NCBI GenBank assembly: GCA_016462095.1
Contig: JAEMTW010000029.1
Location: forward strand, 1 to 13,084
Length of the DNA: 13,084 bases
Source of the DNA: Thermoleophilia bacterium
GTDB taxonomy: Bacteria; Actinomycetota; Thermoleophilia; Gaiellales; F1-60-MAGs149
Direction of reading: 5' to 3'
The position numbers and the translations under genes were made by a program. The notes beneath the pieces are model-generated. The model did not search any database. It saw only the letters and a list, made by a program, of their open reading frames with translations, and had not been told where the DNA came from. Shown one piece after another: positions 1-7,199 of this stretch. Position 1 is the stretch's first letter, and each line of letters starts with the position of its first letter.

Positions 1-597
1 ATCGCCGGCGAGCGCTTCGAGTGCGCGGGCGAGCTCGGGGTCGAGGTCGGGTGTCAGCACGATCTCGGCGCCGGGGAGGAGGCCGTCGACCTGTGGGGCG
101 TGGCGGGCGGGTTCGAGGACCGTGATCGCCTCGGCGGTGTCGCCGCGGGCGAGCAGAATGCGGGCGAGCGCCATGGCGGCGTCGACGTTCTTTTCATCCT
201 GGGCGAGCACGGCGCGTAGCGATTCCTCGCTGGTCATCTCGACGGCGACCTCAGCCTCGACTTCGGGCTCGGTTGCCACGAGCGTGTCGAGGAAGGCCTC
301 TACTTGCGAGGGCTGCAGGAGGCCGACGAACTCGTTGACGACCTTCCCGTTGCGGAAGGCCTTGACGGCGGGGATGCTCTGGATCTTGAAGCTCGCTGCG
401 AGTTGCGCGTTGGCTTCGGTGTCGATCTTGACGAGCTTGATCGCCCCGCCACGCGAGGCGACAGCGGCTTCGATAATCGGCGCGAGTTGCTTGCAGGGCC
501 CGCACCAATCGGCCCAGAAATCGACGACGACAGGAACGTTGTGGGAGGCCTCGATGACTTCGCGTTGGAAGTCGGCCTCGGTGACATCAACAGCCAT
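1..597 (-). CDS. Thioredoxin-domain protein with C-terminal TPR-like region (CnoX/YbbN type), 3' end off window
   Basis: The frame opens at ATG (597-595) and stays open to base 1, giving 199 residues with no stop, so the C-terminus lies outside the window. Residues 5-108 are a thioredoxin fold: FWADWCGPCK at 27-36 carries the redox pair C32/C35, and SIPAV at 74-78 supplies the cis-proline (P76). From about 120 on, an Ala-rich helical segment (EESLRAVLAQDEKN..AMALARILLARGDTAEAITVLE) looks like tetratricopeptide repeats. This layout is that of CnoX/YbbN, a cytosolic co-chaperone that protects clients from oxidation. The E. coli protein lacks the CxxC pair, whereas this one keeps it, so real disulfide reductase activity is plausible. 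The gene diverges from the MFS transporter. There is no Shine-Dalgarno; a -10 box lies 6 bases upstream, implying leaderless initiation. Family call is firm, cellular role inferred. Confidence 0.93.
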   Translation of the reverse strand, partial: MAVDVTEADFQREVIEASHNVPVVVDFWADWCGPCKQLAPIIEAAVASRGGAIKLVKIDTEANAQLAASFKIQSIPAVKAFRNGKVVNEFVGLLQPSQVEAFLDTLVATEPEVEAEVAVEMTSEESLRAVLAQDEKNVDAAMALARILLARGDTAEAITVLEPARHAPQVDGLLPGAEIVLTPDLDPELARALEALAGD

Positions 598-609
598 GCG
601 ACTATCGTA
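598..609 (-). promoter_or_regulatory. Putative leaderless -10 element of the thioredoxin gene
   Basis: On the minus strand TACGAT (609-604) is followed by exactly six bases and then the ATG at 597. The TANNNT hexamer at that distance would put the transcription start on or next to the start codon. No purine-rich ribosome binding site precedes the ATG. A weak -35 candidate, CGGACA, lies about 19 bases further upstream (634-629). Inferred from spacing and from two similar cases in this window. Confidence 0.45.
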
Positions 610-682
610 GGCGAGACACGGCTTTCCCTGTCCGCTTTGGCATCGCAGTGGTCGCGTGATTCGCGCTACCCGTTCGATCCCG

Positions 683-694
683 TACCCTGACCGC
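683..694 (+). promoter_or_regulatory. Putative leaderless -10 element of the MFS transporter
   Basis: TACCCT (683-688) is followed by exactly six bases and then GTG at 695. A poor -35 candidate, TTCGCG (660-665), sits 17 bases upstream. No Shine-Dalgarno is present before either possible start of the gene. This spacing is the main reason to prefer the GTG at 695 over the GTG at 656. Confidence 0.4.
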
Positions 695-1888
695 GTGGTC
701 AGTACCCGTGCAGCTATTCGCCGCCTGAGCGCTGCGCGTGCGATCTCGGTGACGGGGTCGCAGGTCGCGATGATCGCGCTGACGTTCCATATCTACGAGA
801 TGACGAACTCGGCTGTCTGGGTTTCGGCGGTCTTTCTTGCCACGTTCGCGGCGATGGGGATCCTGACGCCGATCGGTGGTTGGCTCGGCGATTCCTTCGA
901 TCGACGCAAGGTGATGATCATCTCCGACATTGGCGCAGCCGCCTTCTTTGCCGCGCTCGTCTTTGCGGACGAGCCGTGGATGCTGATTGCCTTGGCGTTC
1001 CTCGCGACGGCTGCTGAGATGCCGTTCTTGCCGGCTTCGCAGGCAGCGATACCGAACTTGGCGGCGGATGAGGATCTCGCCTGGGCCAACGGGCTTGTCT
1101 CGCAGGCCTTCGCTCTTGGGATCACTGTCGGTCCACTGATCGGTGGCGTGCTGGTCGGTGGAGTCGGTGCGAGTACGGCGTTTGGCATCAACGCGTTCTC
1201 CTTCTTGGTGTCTGCTGCGCTCGTGTGGAGCGTGAAGGGCCGCTTCCAAGAAAAGCGTGCGGTTGGTGTCGAACGGCCGCCAAAGGTGCGCTTTACCGAG
1301 GGCCTGCGGATTGTCTGGCAGATCCGTCTGCTGCGGTTGATCGTGTTGGCTGAGGTGGTCGCGTACAGCGTGGTTGGTTGGGCGATGGTGGCGGATGCGC
1401 CACTGGCCAAGCTCTTCGATGTGGGTGCGATTGGCTTTGCGGCGCTGATCTCCTGTTGGGGCGTGGGCATGCTGATCGGCTCGTGGGGTATCGGGCGGTG
1501 GCTTGGCGAGCGGCGGATCGAGGCGAAGATTCTGCTGATTGGCATGCTGATTGATGGCGTGATGATCGCCTTCATGGGCCTCAGTCCCTGGTTTGTGCCA
1601 ATCCTGATTGTCAGTGTCATTGGCGGTGCCGCCTCGGGGTGTGTCAACGTCTCGCGCCAGACGCTGCTGCAGCGAGCCGTGCCCGATCATTTGCGTTCGC
1701 GCGTGTTTGCGGTGGCCGAGGTGACGGCAACCGTTTCGTTCACGCTCGGTTTGGCGATCGCGGGTCCTGCGATCGTCCTCATTGGCGTCCGTCCGTCCTA
1801 CGTCCTCTCGGGCGTCGTCTTCGTCTTGGGCGCCTTGATCTTGATCCCCGTCGTGCGGCGCCCGGTCATCCAGTCACCGTCGCCATGA
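695..1888 (+). CDS. MFS transporter (MFS_3 / EntS-like exporter family)
   Basis: A 397-residue inner-membrane protein from the GTG at 695; an in-frame GTG at 656 would add 13 residues with no membrane or motif content. The sequence is strongly hydrophobic throughout with roughly 12 membrane segments, the usual major facilitator size. The signature loop between TM2 and TM3, GGWLGDSFDRRKVMII (61-76), is motif A with its conserved Gly, Asp and Arg residues. The N-terminus (ISVTGSQVAMIALTFHIYEM) and a positively charged central loop near FQEKRAVGVERPPKVR match the MFS_3 branch, which contains enterobactin and multidrug exporters. Export driven by proton exchange is known for the family; the substrate cannot be read here. 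It is probably monocistronic: a 12-bp hairpin begins at its stop codon and the next gene has its own regulatory region. Confidence 0.88.
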   Translation: MVSTRAAIRRLSAARAISVTGSQVAMIALTFHIYEMTNSAVWVSAVFLATFAAMGILTPIGGWLGDSFDRRKVMIISDIGAAAFFAALVFADEPWMLIALAFLATAAEMPFLPASQAAIPNLAADEDLAWANGLVSQAFALGITVGPLIGGVLVGGVGASTAFGINAFSFLVSAALVWSVKGRFQEKRAVGVERPPKVRFTEGLRIVWQIRLLRLIVLAEVVAYSVVGWAMVADAPLAKLFDVGAIGFAALISCWGVGMLIGSWGIGRWLGERRIEAKILLIGMLIDGVMIAFMGLSPWFVPILIVSVIGGAASGCVNVSRQTLLQRAVPDHLRSRVFAVAEVTATVSFTLGLAIAGPAIVLIGVRPSYVLSGVVFVLGALILIPVVRRPVIQSPSP

Positions 1889-1924
1889 ATGTCCAGATCG
1901 TGCCTGACCCCTTCTGGACATTCA
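1886..1924. repeat. 12-bp perfect inverted repeat (hairpin) overlapping the MFS stop codon
   Basis: TGAATGTCCAGA (1886-1897) and TCTGGACATTCA (1913-1924) are exact reverse complements separated by a 15-base loop that contains GTGCCTGACCCC. The left arm begins with the TGA stop of the MFS gene. There is no T-run after it, so a classic Rho-independent terminator is not evident. It may act as a terminator or mRNA 3'-end stabiliser, be a protein-binding site, or be a single REP-like element. Confidence 0.6.
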
Positions 1925-1962
1925 CGTTGGATAGCGGCCGGCACGCGCACGGCGAATAGTGT

Positions 1963-1991
1963 TTGCCACTTGCACACTGCATAACAAGTGT
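1963..1991 (+). promoter_or_regulatory. Possible promoter of the acyl-CoA dehydrogenase operon
   Basis: TTGCCA (1963-1968) matches five of six bases of a sigma-70 -35 box and is separated by 17 bases from AAGTGT (1986-1991), a poor -10 that keeps the second A and final T. The proposed -10 overlaps the palindrome at 1989-2006, which would suit repression. No better -10 was found at an acceptable distance, so the assignment is tentative. Confidence 0.3.
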
Positions 1992-2006
1992 GCGACCATT
2001 CGCACA
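1989..2006. promoter_or_regulatory. Operator-like palindrome TGTGCGA-N4-TCGCACA upstream of the acyl-CoA dehydrogenase operon
   Basis: TGTGCGACCATTCGCACA is a perfect palindrome with 7-bp arms and a 4-base centre, placed 29 bases before the first start codon and just ahead of its ribosome binding site. A related half site, TTGCACA, lies at 1970-1976, thirty bases before the right arm, and GCACAC/GTGTGC plus CACTTG/CAAGTG form further inverted pairs between 1967 and 1993. Size and symmetry suit a TetR-family dimer, and a TetR gene is the third gene of the operon. Binding is inferred, not shown. Confidence 0.55.
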
Positions 2007-2034
2007 TCTGTTGTGTTGAGGAGAGAGGTTGCTG

Positions 2035-3183
2035 ATGTCTGTGACTCCGAGCGATATCCAAGAGGAGCTCGTTGCGCTTGCGCGCTCGTTTGCCGAGAAG
2101 GAGATTCGGCCCGTCGCTGCGCACTACGACGAGACGGAGGAGACGCCGTGGGAGCCGTTCAACAAGGCCTCCGAGCTTGGCCTCACCTCGTACGACCTGC
2201 CCGAGGAGTTTGGCGGCGGCGGCATCACCGACCTCACGACCGCCTGCCTGATCCACGAGGAGCTGACGTACGGCGACGCGCCGATCGGCAACTTCATCGG
2301 CTCGGCCTCGTTCTTTGCCGGCGTCATTGTCGAGCTCGGTACCGAGGCGCAGAAGGCGCGCTGGGTACCACCGCTCTGCGGTCCTAACCCGAAGCTCGGT
2401 GCGCTCGCGACGACCGAGCCCGAGGCGGGCTCCGATGCCAGCGCGATCACGACGCACGCCAAGCCCGTCGAGGGCGGCTACCTGCTGAATGGCTCGAAGA
2501 CGTGGATCTCGAATGCCGGTGTGGCCGAGTACTACCTCGTCTTCGCAACCGTCGCCCCGGGCACGCGCTCGAAGGGCATCACGGCCTTCGTGGTCGAGGC
2601 CGGCGACGAGGGCTTTAGCGTCGGCAACAAGCTGCACAAGCTCGGGCAGCGCTGCATTCCGACGCACGAGATCTTCTTCCAGGACGTCTTTCTGCCCGAG
2701 GATCGTCGCATCGGCGGCGAAGGCAAGGGCTTTAGTGGCCTGATGAAGAAGTTCGACGAGTCGCGCGTGCTGCTGGCGGCGGGCGAGGTTGGCATGGGAC
2801 GCGCATCGCTCGACTACGCCGTCGAGTACGCCAAGGAGCGCAAGGCGTTCGGCTCTGCGATTCACACCAACCAGGCCGTTTCGTTTCGGCTCGTTGATGC
2901 GCGAATGAAGATCGATCAGGCGCGGCTGATGGCCCGCCACGCGGCGGCGCTCGCCGACGCGGGCAAGCCGTTTAGTGCCGAGGCCGCGATGGCCAAGCTG
3001 GCCGCCTCCGAGGCCTGCTGGTTCTCGGCTTGGGCCTGCTGCCAGACGCTTGGTGGCTACGCCTACTCGCGCGAGTACCCGGCCGAGAAGTGGCTGCGCG
3101 ACGCCAAGCTCGAAGAGCTCTGGGAGGGGACGTCGGACATCATGCGTCTGATCATCTCCCGCGACATGTTCCCCCGCGTGTAG
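2035..3183 (+). CDS. Acyl-CoA dehydrogenase, first of pair
   Basis: A 382-residue flavoprotein of normal family length. The ATG at 2035 is chosen over the in-frame TTG at 2029 because AGGAG and GAGAGG (2020-2028) sit at ribosome-binding distance. The helical N-terminal domain covers about 1-120; the flavin and substrate-binding strand domain holds TTEPEAGSD (126-134) and KTWISNAG (155-162); the C-terminal four-helix domain has ERKAFG (268-273), QTLGGYAYSREYP (337-349) and RDAKLEELWEGTSDIMR. E364 in WEGTS is at the catalytic base position of medium-chain acyl-CoA dehydrogenase. The family performs FAD-dependent alpha,beta-dehydrogenation of acyl-CoA thioesters in the cytosol, passing electrons to electron-transferring flavoprotein. 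The substrate is not deducible. It is followed 16 bases later by a second paralogue. Confidence 0.94.
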   Translation: MSVTPSDIQEELVALARSFAEKEIRPVAAHYDETEETPWEPFNKASELGLTSYDLPEEFGGGGITDLTTACLIHEELTYGDAPIGNFIGSASFFAGVIVELGTEAQKARWVPPLCGPNPKLGALATTEPEAGSDASAITTHAKPVEGGYLLNGSKTWISNAGVAEYYLVFATVAPGTRSKGITAFVVEAGDEGFSVGNKLHKLGQRCIPTHEIFFQDVFLPEDRRIGGEGKGFSGLMKKFDESRVLLAAGEVGMGRASLDYAVEYAKERKAFGSAIHTNQAVSFRLVDARMKIDQARLMARHAAALADAGKPFSAEAAMAKLAASEACWFSAWACCQTLGGYAYSREYPAEKWLRDAKLEELWEGTSDIMRLIISRDMFPRV

Positions 3184-3199
3184 GTCGAAGGAGACCACG

Positions 3200-4375
3200 A
3201 TGGACCTCTCTCTCAATGCCCGTGAACTCGAAATTCAGCAGCGTTCGCGCACGCTCTGCGACGACGTGTTGCTGCCGCTCGAGATCCCTTGCGACGAACA
3301 GGACGGCCTGTCGCCGGCCGAGTTGAAGGACGCCTACCAGGCGATCATCGACGCCAAGCTCAACGCCGTCAACATGCGCGAGGAGTGGGGTGGCCAAGGC
3401 CTCTCGCTGTTCGAGCAGGTGTTGTCGCAAGAGCAGCTCGGTCGTTCGACGAATGCGCTCTGGGACATCGTCTGGCGCCCCGCCAACGTGCTCAAGTACT
3501 GCACGCCGGAGCAGCGCGAGCGCTTCCTGATCCCCGAGATCGCCGGCAAGCGCCGCTCGTGTTATGCGATTACGGAGGAGAACGCCGGCTCGGATCCGTC
3601 CGTCCTCGCCACCAAGGCTGTCCGCAAAGGCGACGGCTTTGTCCTCAATGGCGAGAAGTGGTACGTGACGGTTGGCGACGTCGCCGATTATCAGATCGTC
3701 GTGGCCGACGTCCCGGGCGAGGGTCCTGTCTCGCTCTTGATCGACCGTGATCAGGACGGCGTCGAGGAGTACCGTCGCCCTCGCTACATGCACCACTTCG
3801 TCTACGAGCATCCGATCTTCCGCTACCACGACGTCGAGGTCAGCGCTGATCGCGTGCTGGGCGAAGTTGGTGAGGGCTACAACCTGACCAAGGAGTGGTT
3901 TATGGAGGAGCGCCTGATGATCGCGGCGCGCTGCCTTGGTGGGGCCGAGCGTTGTCTCGAGGACGCCTTTGGCTATGCGGTTGAGCGCGAGCAGTTTGGC
4001 GAGCGCATCATCGAGTTCCAGGGCGTCTCGTTTCCACTGGCCGAGGCCGTCTCGGATCTCGCGGCCGCCCGCGCCTTCACGTACCAGGTGGCGTGGGAAG
4101 TGACGCAGGGCACGCTCGATCCGAAGACGTTGCATGCCAAGGCGGCGTCGATCAAGTTGTTTGCCTCGGAGATGGCCAATCGCGTCGTCGACTCGTGCGT
4201 CCAGGTCTTGGGCGGGCGTGGCTACATGCGCGAGAACGCCGTCGAGCGCTTCTATCGCGACTTGCGCGTCGACCGCATCTGGGAGGGGACGAGCGAGATC
4301 CAGAAGGTCGTGCTCGTCAACGAGATGCGCAAGCGTGGCACGAGTCCCGTTGCCGCGTGGCCGAAGCAGGCCTGA
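3200..4375 (+). CDS. Acyl-CoA dehydrogenase, second of pair
   Basis: A 391-residue acyl-CoA dehydrogenase clearly diverged from its upstream neighbour. The ATG at 3200 is preceded by AAGGAG (3188-3193) with a 6-base spacer. The FAD/substrate-binding motif is ITEENAGSDPS (124-134), followed by GFVLNGEKWYVT (146-157); the C-terminal domain has VEREQFGERIIEFQGV (261-276), QVLGGRGYMRE (335-345) and RIWEGTSEIQK (359-369). E362 occupies the catalytic base position. Obligate heterotetramers such as actinobacterial steroid side-chain enzymes have one subunit lacking this Glu. Here both have it, so each enzyme may work independently, perhaps on different chain lengths or branched acyl groups. The stop is 7 bases before the TetR start, so the three genes are probably co-transcribed. 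Confidence 0.94.
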   Translation: MDLSLNARELEIQQRSRTLCDDVLLPLEIPCDEQDGLSPAELKDAYQAIIDAKLNAVNMREEWGGQGLSLFEQVLSQEQLGRSTNALWDIVWRPANVLKYCTPEQRERFLIPEIAGKRRSCYAITEENAGSDPSVLATKAVRKGDGFVLNGEKWYVTVGDVADYQIVVADVPGEGPVSLLIDRDQDGVEEYRRPRYMHHFVYEHPIFRYHDVEVSADRVLGEVGEGYNLTKEWFMEERLMIAARCLGGAERCLEDAFGYAVEREQFGERIIEFQGVSFPLAEAVSDLAAARAFTYQVAWEVTQGTLDPKTLHAKAASIKLFASEMANRVVDSCVQVLGGRGYMRENAVERFYRDLRVDRIWEGTSEIQKVVLVNEMRKRGTSPVAAWPKQA

Positions 4376-4382
4376 GCGCGCG

Positions 4383-4979
4383 ATGCCCCGCCTCTCGGTC
4401 GAGGAGTTACGGCGCGGCGAGATCATCAACGCCGCGATCCTGGTGATTGCGCGCGATGGCTACGAGGCCACAACGATGCGCGGACTCGCGGCGGAGCTGC
4501 AGGTTTCGACCGGGACGATCACGCACTGGTTTGCCACCAAGGATCAGGTCTTGGGGGCCGCGTTGCAAGAGGCGGCCGAGCGTGTCGCTCGTCGCATTGA
4601 CGCCGCCGTGGAGGGCATCGACGATCCCTTGGAGGTGCTGATCCGGCTTGGCGAGGCGAACGTTCCGGATACACCTGAGGCGATTACCGAGCAACGCGTC
4701 TGGACGGAGCTAGAGGCCCGAGCAGCCCGGACCCCGGCACTGGCCGAGCGCTACGCATCGCTCTACGACGGCTGGCGGCGGCGCATCGAGCGCGTCGTCA
4801 AAGAGCTGCAGCAGGACGAGACGTTTGAGCCGATCGATGCTGGCCTTTGGGCACTAACGTATGCCACGCTGATCGACGGTCTTGCGCTGCACGTGCTGCT
4901 CCATCCGGGTGCGGTGGCGCCCGAGGAGATGCGTGCTGTGCTCCGCGAGTACGTGCGCACGACCTTGGTGCGACCGTAG
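4383..4979 (+). CDS. TetR/AcrR-family transcriptional regulator (BetI-like C-terminal domain)
   Basis: A 198-residue protein from the ATG at 4383, seven bases after the preceding stop. Residues 12-62 are the TetR DNA-binding domain: helix 1 IINAAILVIARDGYEATTM, then a helix-turn-helix RGLAAELQVSTGTITHWF (33-50), where GTITHWF replaces the usual GxxYxYF end of the recognition helix. The rest is helical, and LWALTYATLIDGLALHVLL (155-173) resembles the BetI-type ligand-binding C-terminal domain. Members are usually dimeric repressors released by a small ligand. The operon context suggests an acyl-CoA or related intermediate as effector and the 1989-2006 palindrome as operator; both are inferences. 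No Shine-Dalgarno is apparent, suggesting translational coupling to the upstream gene. Confidence 0.9.
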   Translation: MPRLSVEELRRGEIINAAILVIARDGYEATTMRGLAAELQVSTGTITHWFATKDQVLGAALQEAAERVARRIDAAVEGIDDPLEVLIRLGEANVPDTPEAITEQRVWTELEARAARTPALAERYASLYDGWRRRIERVVKELQQDETFEPIDAGLWALTYATLIDGLALHVLLHPGAVAPEEMRAVLREYVRTTLVRP

Positions 4980-5007
4980 ACTGGTTGCCGGCGTTGAGAA
5001 CTCGGCG

Positions 5008-6198
5008 CTAGGGCCGATAGGCGTCGGCGAACTGGCGCGCGGTGCGCGCCGAGAGCCCGTGGCCTTGGACGGCGAAGCGCATGGCATCGTCGTCGAGCGT
5101 GGCGGGCACGTCGCCGAGACGATCGCGTACGAGGCGCCGGCAGATCGCGAGATAGGCCTCGCGATCCTGGCGCTCGAAGCGAATGCGTCGTCCAAAGCGG
5201 GCGGCCAGTGCGGCCTTCTCGCCCACCGTCTCGGCCGCGTCGACATCGTCGGAGCGCTCCGAGTGCGAGGAGTGCAGCAGGTTGAGGCGATTCGAGGTGG
5301 CCCAGACCACGACGTTGCTGGGGCGCTGTGCGACGCCACCGTCCAGCGTGGCACGCAGGGCGCGGTCGAGGCGATCGGCATCGTCCACCACGAGATCGTC
5401 GAGAAAGAGGATCGTCTTCGGGCCCTCACCGCGCAAGGCCAGCAGGGCGTCTTCGAGCGAGTCGAGCTGGTCGCGCTCGACCTGAATCAGACGCATGCCA
5501 CTGTCGGCAAAGGCGGCAGCGCAGGCGCGCACGGCTGCCGACTTGCCGGTGCCCGGCAGTCCGTAGAGCAGTGCGTCATTGGCAGGCTGGCCGGCAGCGA
5601 AGGCGGCAAGATCCTCCAGCAGTGGCGCGCGCTCGTCTTCGTAGCCAACCAGGTCGTCGAGCGTAGTCGTGTCGGGGTCGGCAATCCCGACGAGTTCGCC
5701 GTCGAGCCAACGCAACACGCGATGCGTGGCCAATTCGCCGATGCCTTCGCCGGCATGGAAGGCGACGAGCGACTCGGCGTGTCGACCCCAATTGCCCGCA
5801 GCAACCAGCGCCTGCAGCAATGCGGCAGCAGCGGGGGGAGTGGCGGTTGGGTGCTCGAGGCCGCGCTGAGCGCTGAGCGCACCATCGAGACCGTGGCGAG
5901 CGAGAATGCGCGCGGCGTCGCCATGGGCGAGCACGCCGAGGCGTTCCAACTCGGTGCGAGCAATACCAACCCGCGGATCGGTTGCAGTCAGGCCTCGACG
6001 AGCGGCGACGGCGAAGGGGCCCTCAGACTCCAACACGGCACGGGCGAGCGCCTCGGCAAACGACGTCTCGAGGGCGAGTGCGGCACGGGCCGTCTCGGCC
6101 GCCAGCAACTCATCGTCTGGCTGCGTCGCGAGATCGAGCAGCGCGCCGACCAGAGCATCGTCGTGCAGGTCGGCATAGGCGACGAGCGGTGTAATCAC
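5008..6198 (-). CDS. AAA+ ATPase of the DUF815 family
   Basis: A 396-residue protein starting at GTG (6198-6196), which overlaps the stop of the upstream ureohydrolase gene by four bases (GTGA). The C-terminal half is an AAA+ domain: Walker A GLPGTGKS (213-220), Walker B ILFLDDL (263-269), sensor-1 ATSN (300-303), an Arg-rich RFGRRIRF (334-341) in the arginine-finger region and SARTARQF (383-390) near sensor 2. The arrangement, including DGGVAQRPSNVVVWATSNR and EKAALAARFG, follows DUF815 proteins, bacterial ATPases without an established physiological role. Residues 1-180 are Ala/Leu-rich, helical in appearance and match no domain I recognise. The last gene of the three-gene operon; its 3' end faces that of the TetR gene with 28 bases between. 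Confidence 0.85.
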   Translation of the reverse strand: MITPLVAYADLHDDALVGALLDLATQPDDELLAAETARAALALETSFAEALARAVLESEGPFAVAARRGLTATDPRVGIARTELERLGVLAHGDAARILARHGLDGALSAQRGLEHPTATPPAAAALLQALVAAGNWGRHAESLVAFHAGEGIGELATHRVLRWLDGELVGIADPDTTTLDDLVGYEDERAPLLEDLAAFAAGQPANDALLYGLPGTGKSAAVRACAAAFADSGMRLIQVERDQLDSLEDALLALRGEGPKTILFLDDLVVDDADRLDRALRATLDGGVAQRPSNVVVWATSNRLNLLHSSHSERSDDVDAAETVGEKAALAARFGRRIRFERQDREAYLAICRRLVRDRLGDVPATLDDDAMRFAVQGHGLSARTARQFADAYRP

Positions 6199-7199
6199 GG
6201 GCGTTCGTGCTGAGCCGGGCGACCCACGCGCCGCAGTGCCATCCCGTTGAGCCCCTCAAGGAGCGTGCGGTGGCCGGCCATCGCGGTAATCGCAGCGTGA
6301 TCGTAGGGGGGTGAGACCTCGACGAGGTCGAAGGCCGCCACATCGAGCTCGCTCGTGACAGTACGGACCGCTCGCAGCAGCTCGCGGGTGGTTAGGCCAC
6401 CCGGCTCGGGAGTGCCGGTGCCCGGCGCGTAGGCGGGGTCGAGCACGTCGATGTCGACAGTCAGATACGTCTTTGGCGCTGCCTGACGGGCGAAGGCGAT
6501 CGCCTCGCGCACGACGTCGGTGATGCCGCGATCGATCACCTCATCCATTGTCGCCCACTGCATGCCCTGCTCGCGCATCCACTGGAACAGCTCGGGGCCC
6601 GGCCACGTGCCACGCAGGCCAATCTGGAAGATGTTCGTGCCCTTCAGATGCCCGCGCTCGATCGCCGCGCGAAACGGCGTGCCGTGCGGTGGCTCGCCGT
6701 CCTCGGGGATGCCCGTGTCGGCGTGTGTATCGAAGTGGATCACGGAGTAGCCGTCGGCGCCGAACTGACCGTGCATGGCGGCGAGCATGGCGTGCGAGAG
6801 CGAGTGGTCGCCGCCGATCACGACGGGGACGGTGTTGGTTGCGAGTGCGGCACCGGCAGCCTCGGTCAAGAGCGCGTGCGAGCGGGGGAGATCGCTGGCG
6901 ATCACATCGATGTCGCCCCAGTCGACGATGTTCAGTTCTTTGAGCGGGTCGATGCCCGCGTGCATGCTGGGGCGATCGCCCGTGACGTTGATGTCCTCGG
7001 CGGTGCGAACAGCCTGCGGGCCGAAGCGCGTCCCTGGTCGATACGAGACGCCCTCATCGAACGGGGCGCCGATCACGACGGCATCGGCAGCCGCCACGTC
7101 GGCACGCGACGAGACGAGCGGCACGCCGCAGAACGTGCGAACGACACCGTAGAACGCGTGGTACGAGCCGTGGACCGGGTCGCGCGACGCGTCGCTCAC
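6195..7199 (-). CDS. Ureohydrolase of the agmatinase/arginase family
   Basis: A 334-residue manganese-dependent hydrolase starting at GTG (7199-7197), overlapping the OsmC stop by four bases. Metal-ligand motifs are all present: GGDHS (129-133), FDTHADTG (156-163) and DIDVLDPAYAPGTGTPEPGG (249-268), giving likely ligands H132, D157, H159, D161, D249 and D251. YRPGTRFGPQAVR (53-65) is the conserved N-terminal motif. The family hydrolyses a guanidino group to urea plus an amine or amino acid; members act on agmatine, guanidinobutyrate, guanidinopropionate, arginine or related compounds. The TPEPGG motif fits the agmatinase/guanidinobutyrase branch better than arginase, but the substrate is undecided, and no speA- or urease-like gene is nearby to settle it. 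Spacing shows it is co-translated with its two neighbours. Confidence 0.9.
   Translation of the reverse strand: MSDASRDPVHGSYHAFYGVVRTFCGVPLVSSRADVAAADAVVIGAPFDEGVSYRPGTRFGPQAVRTAEDINVTGDRPSMHAGIDPLKELNIVDWGDIDVIASDLPRSHALLTEAAGAALATNTVPVVIGGDHSLSHAMLAAMHGQFGADGYSVIHFDTHADTGIPEDGEPPHGTPFRAAIERGHLKGTNIFQIGLRGTWPGPELFQWMREQGMQWATMDEVIDRGITDVVREAIAFARQAAPKTYLTVDIDVLDPAYAPGTGTPEPGGLTTRELLRAVRTVTSELDVAAFDLVEVSPPYDHAAITAMAGHRTLLEGLNGMALRRVGRPAQHERP

Noticed and set aside
656..694. MFS start at GTG 656
   Set aside because: Adds 13 residues without family character and would place the start upstream of the proposed -10; 695 preferred, though not proven.
602..1690. Long open frame on the minus strand opposite the MFS gene
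   Set aside because: His/Arg/Asp-rich composition, no domain, and lies fully antisense to a convincing membrane protein; typical of GC-rich third-position bias.
1798..4429. Two long minus-strand open frames (about 470 and 425 codons) opposite the acyl-CoA dehydrogenases
   Set aside because: Arg/Leu-rich translations without motifs, mirroring the codon bias of the real genes on the plus strand.
4980..5007. Bidirectional terminator between the convergent TetR and DUF815 genes
   Set aside because: No convincing stem-loop or T-run in the 28-base gap.
4882..6213. 443-codon plus-strand open frame opposite the DUF815 gene
   Set aside because: Overlaps the end of the TetR gene and is antisense to an ATPase with complete Walker motifs; its own translation has no recognisable domain.
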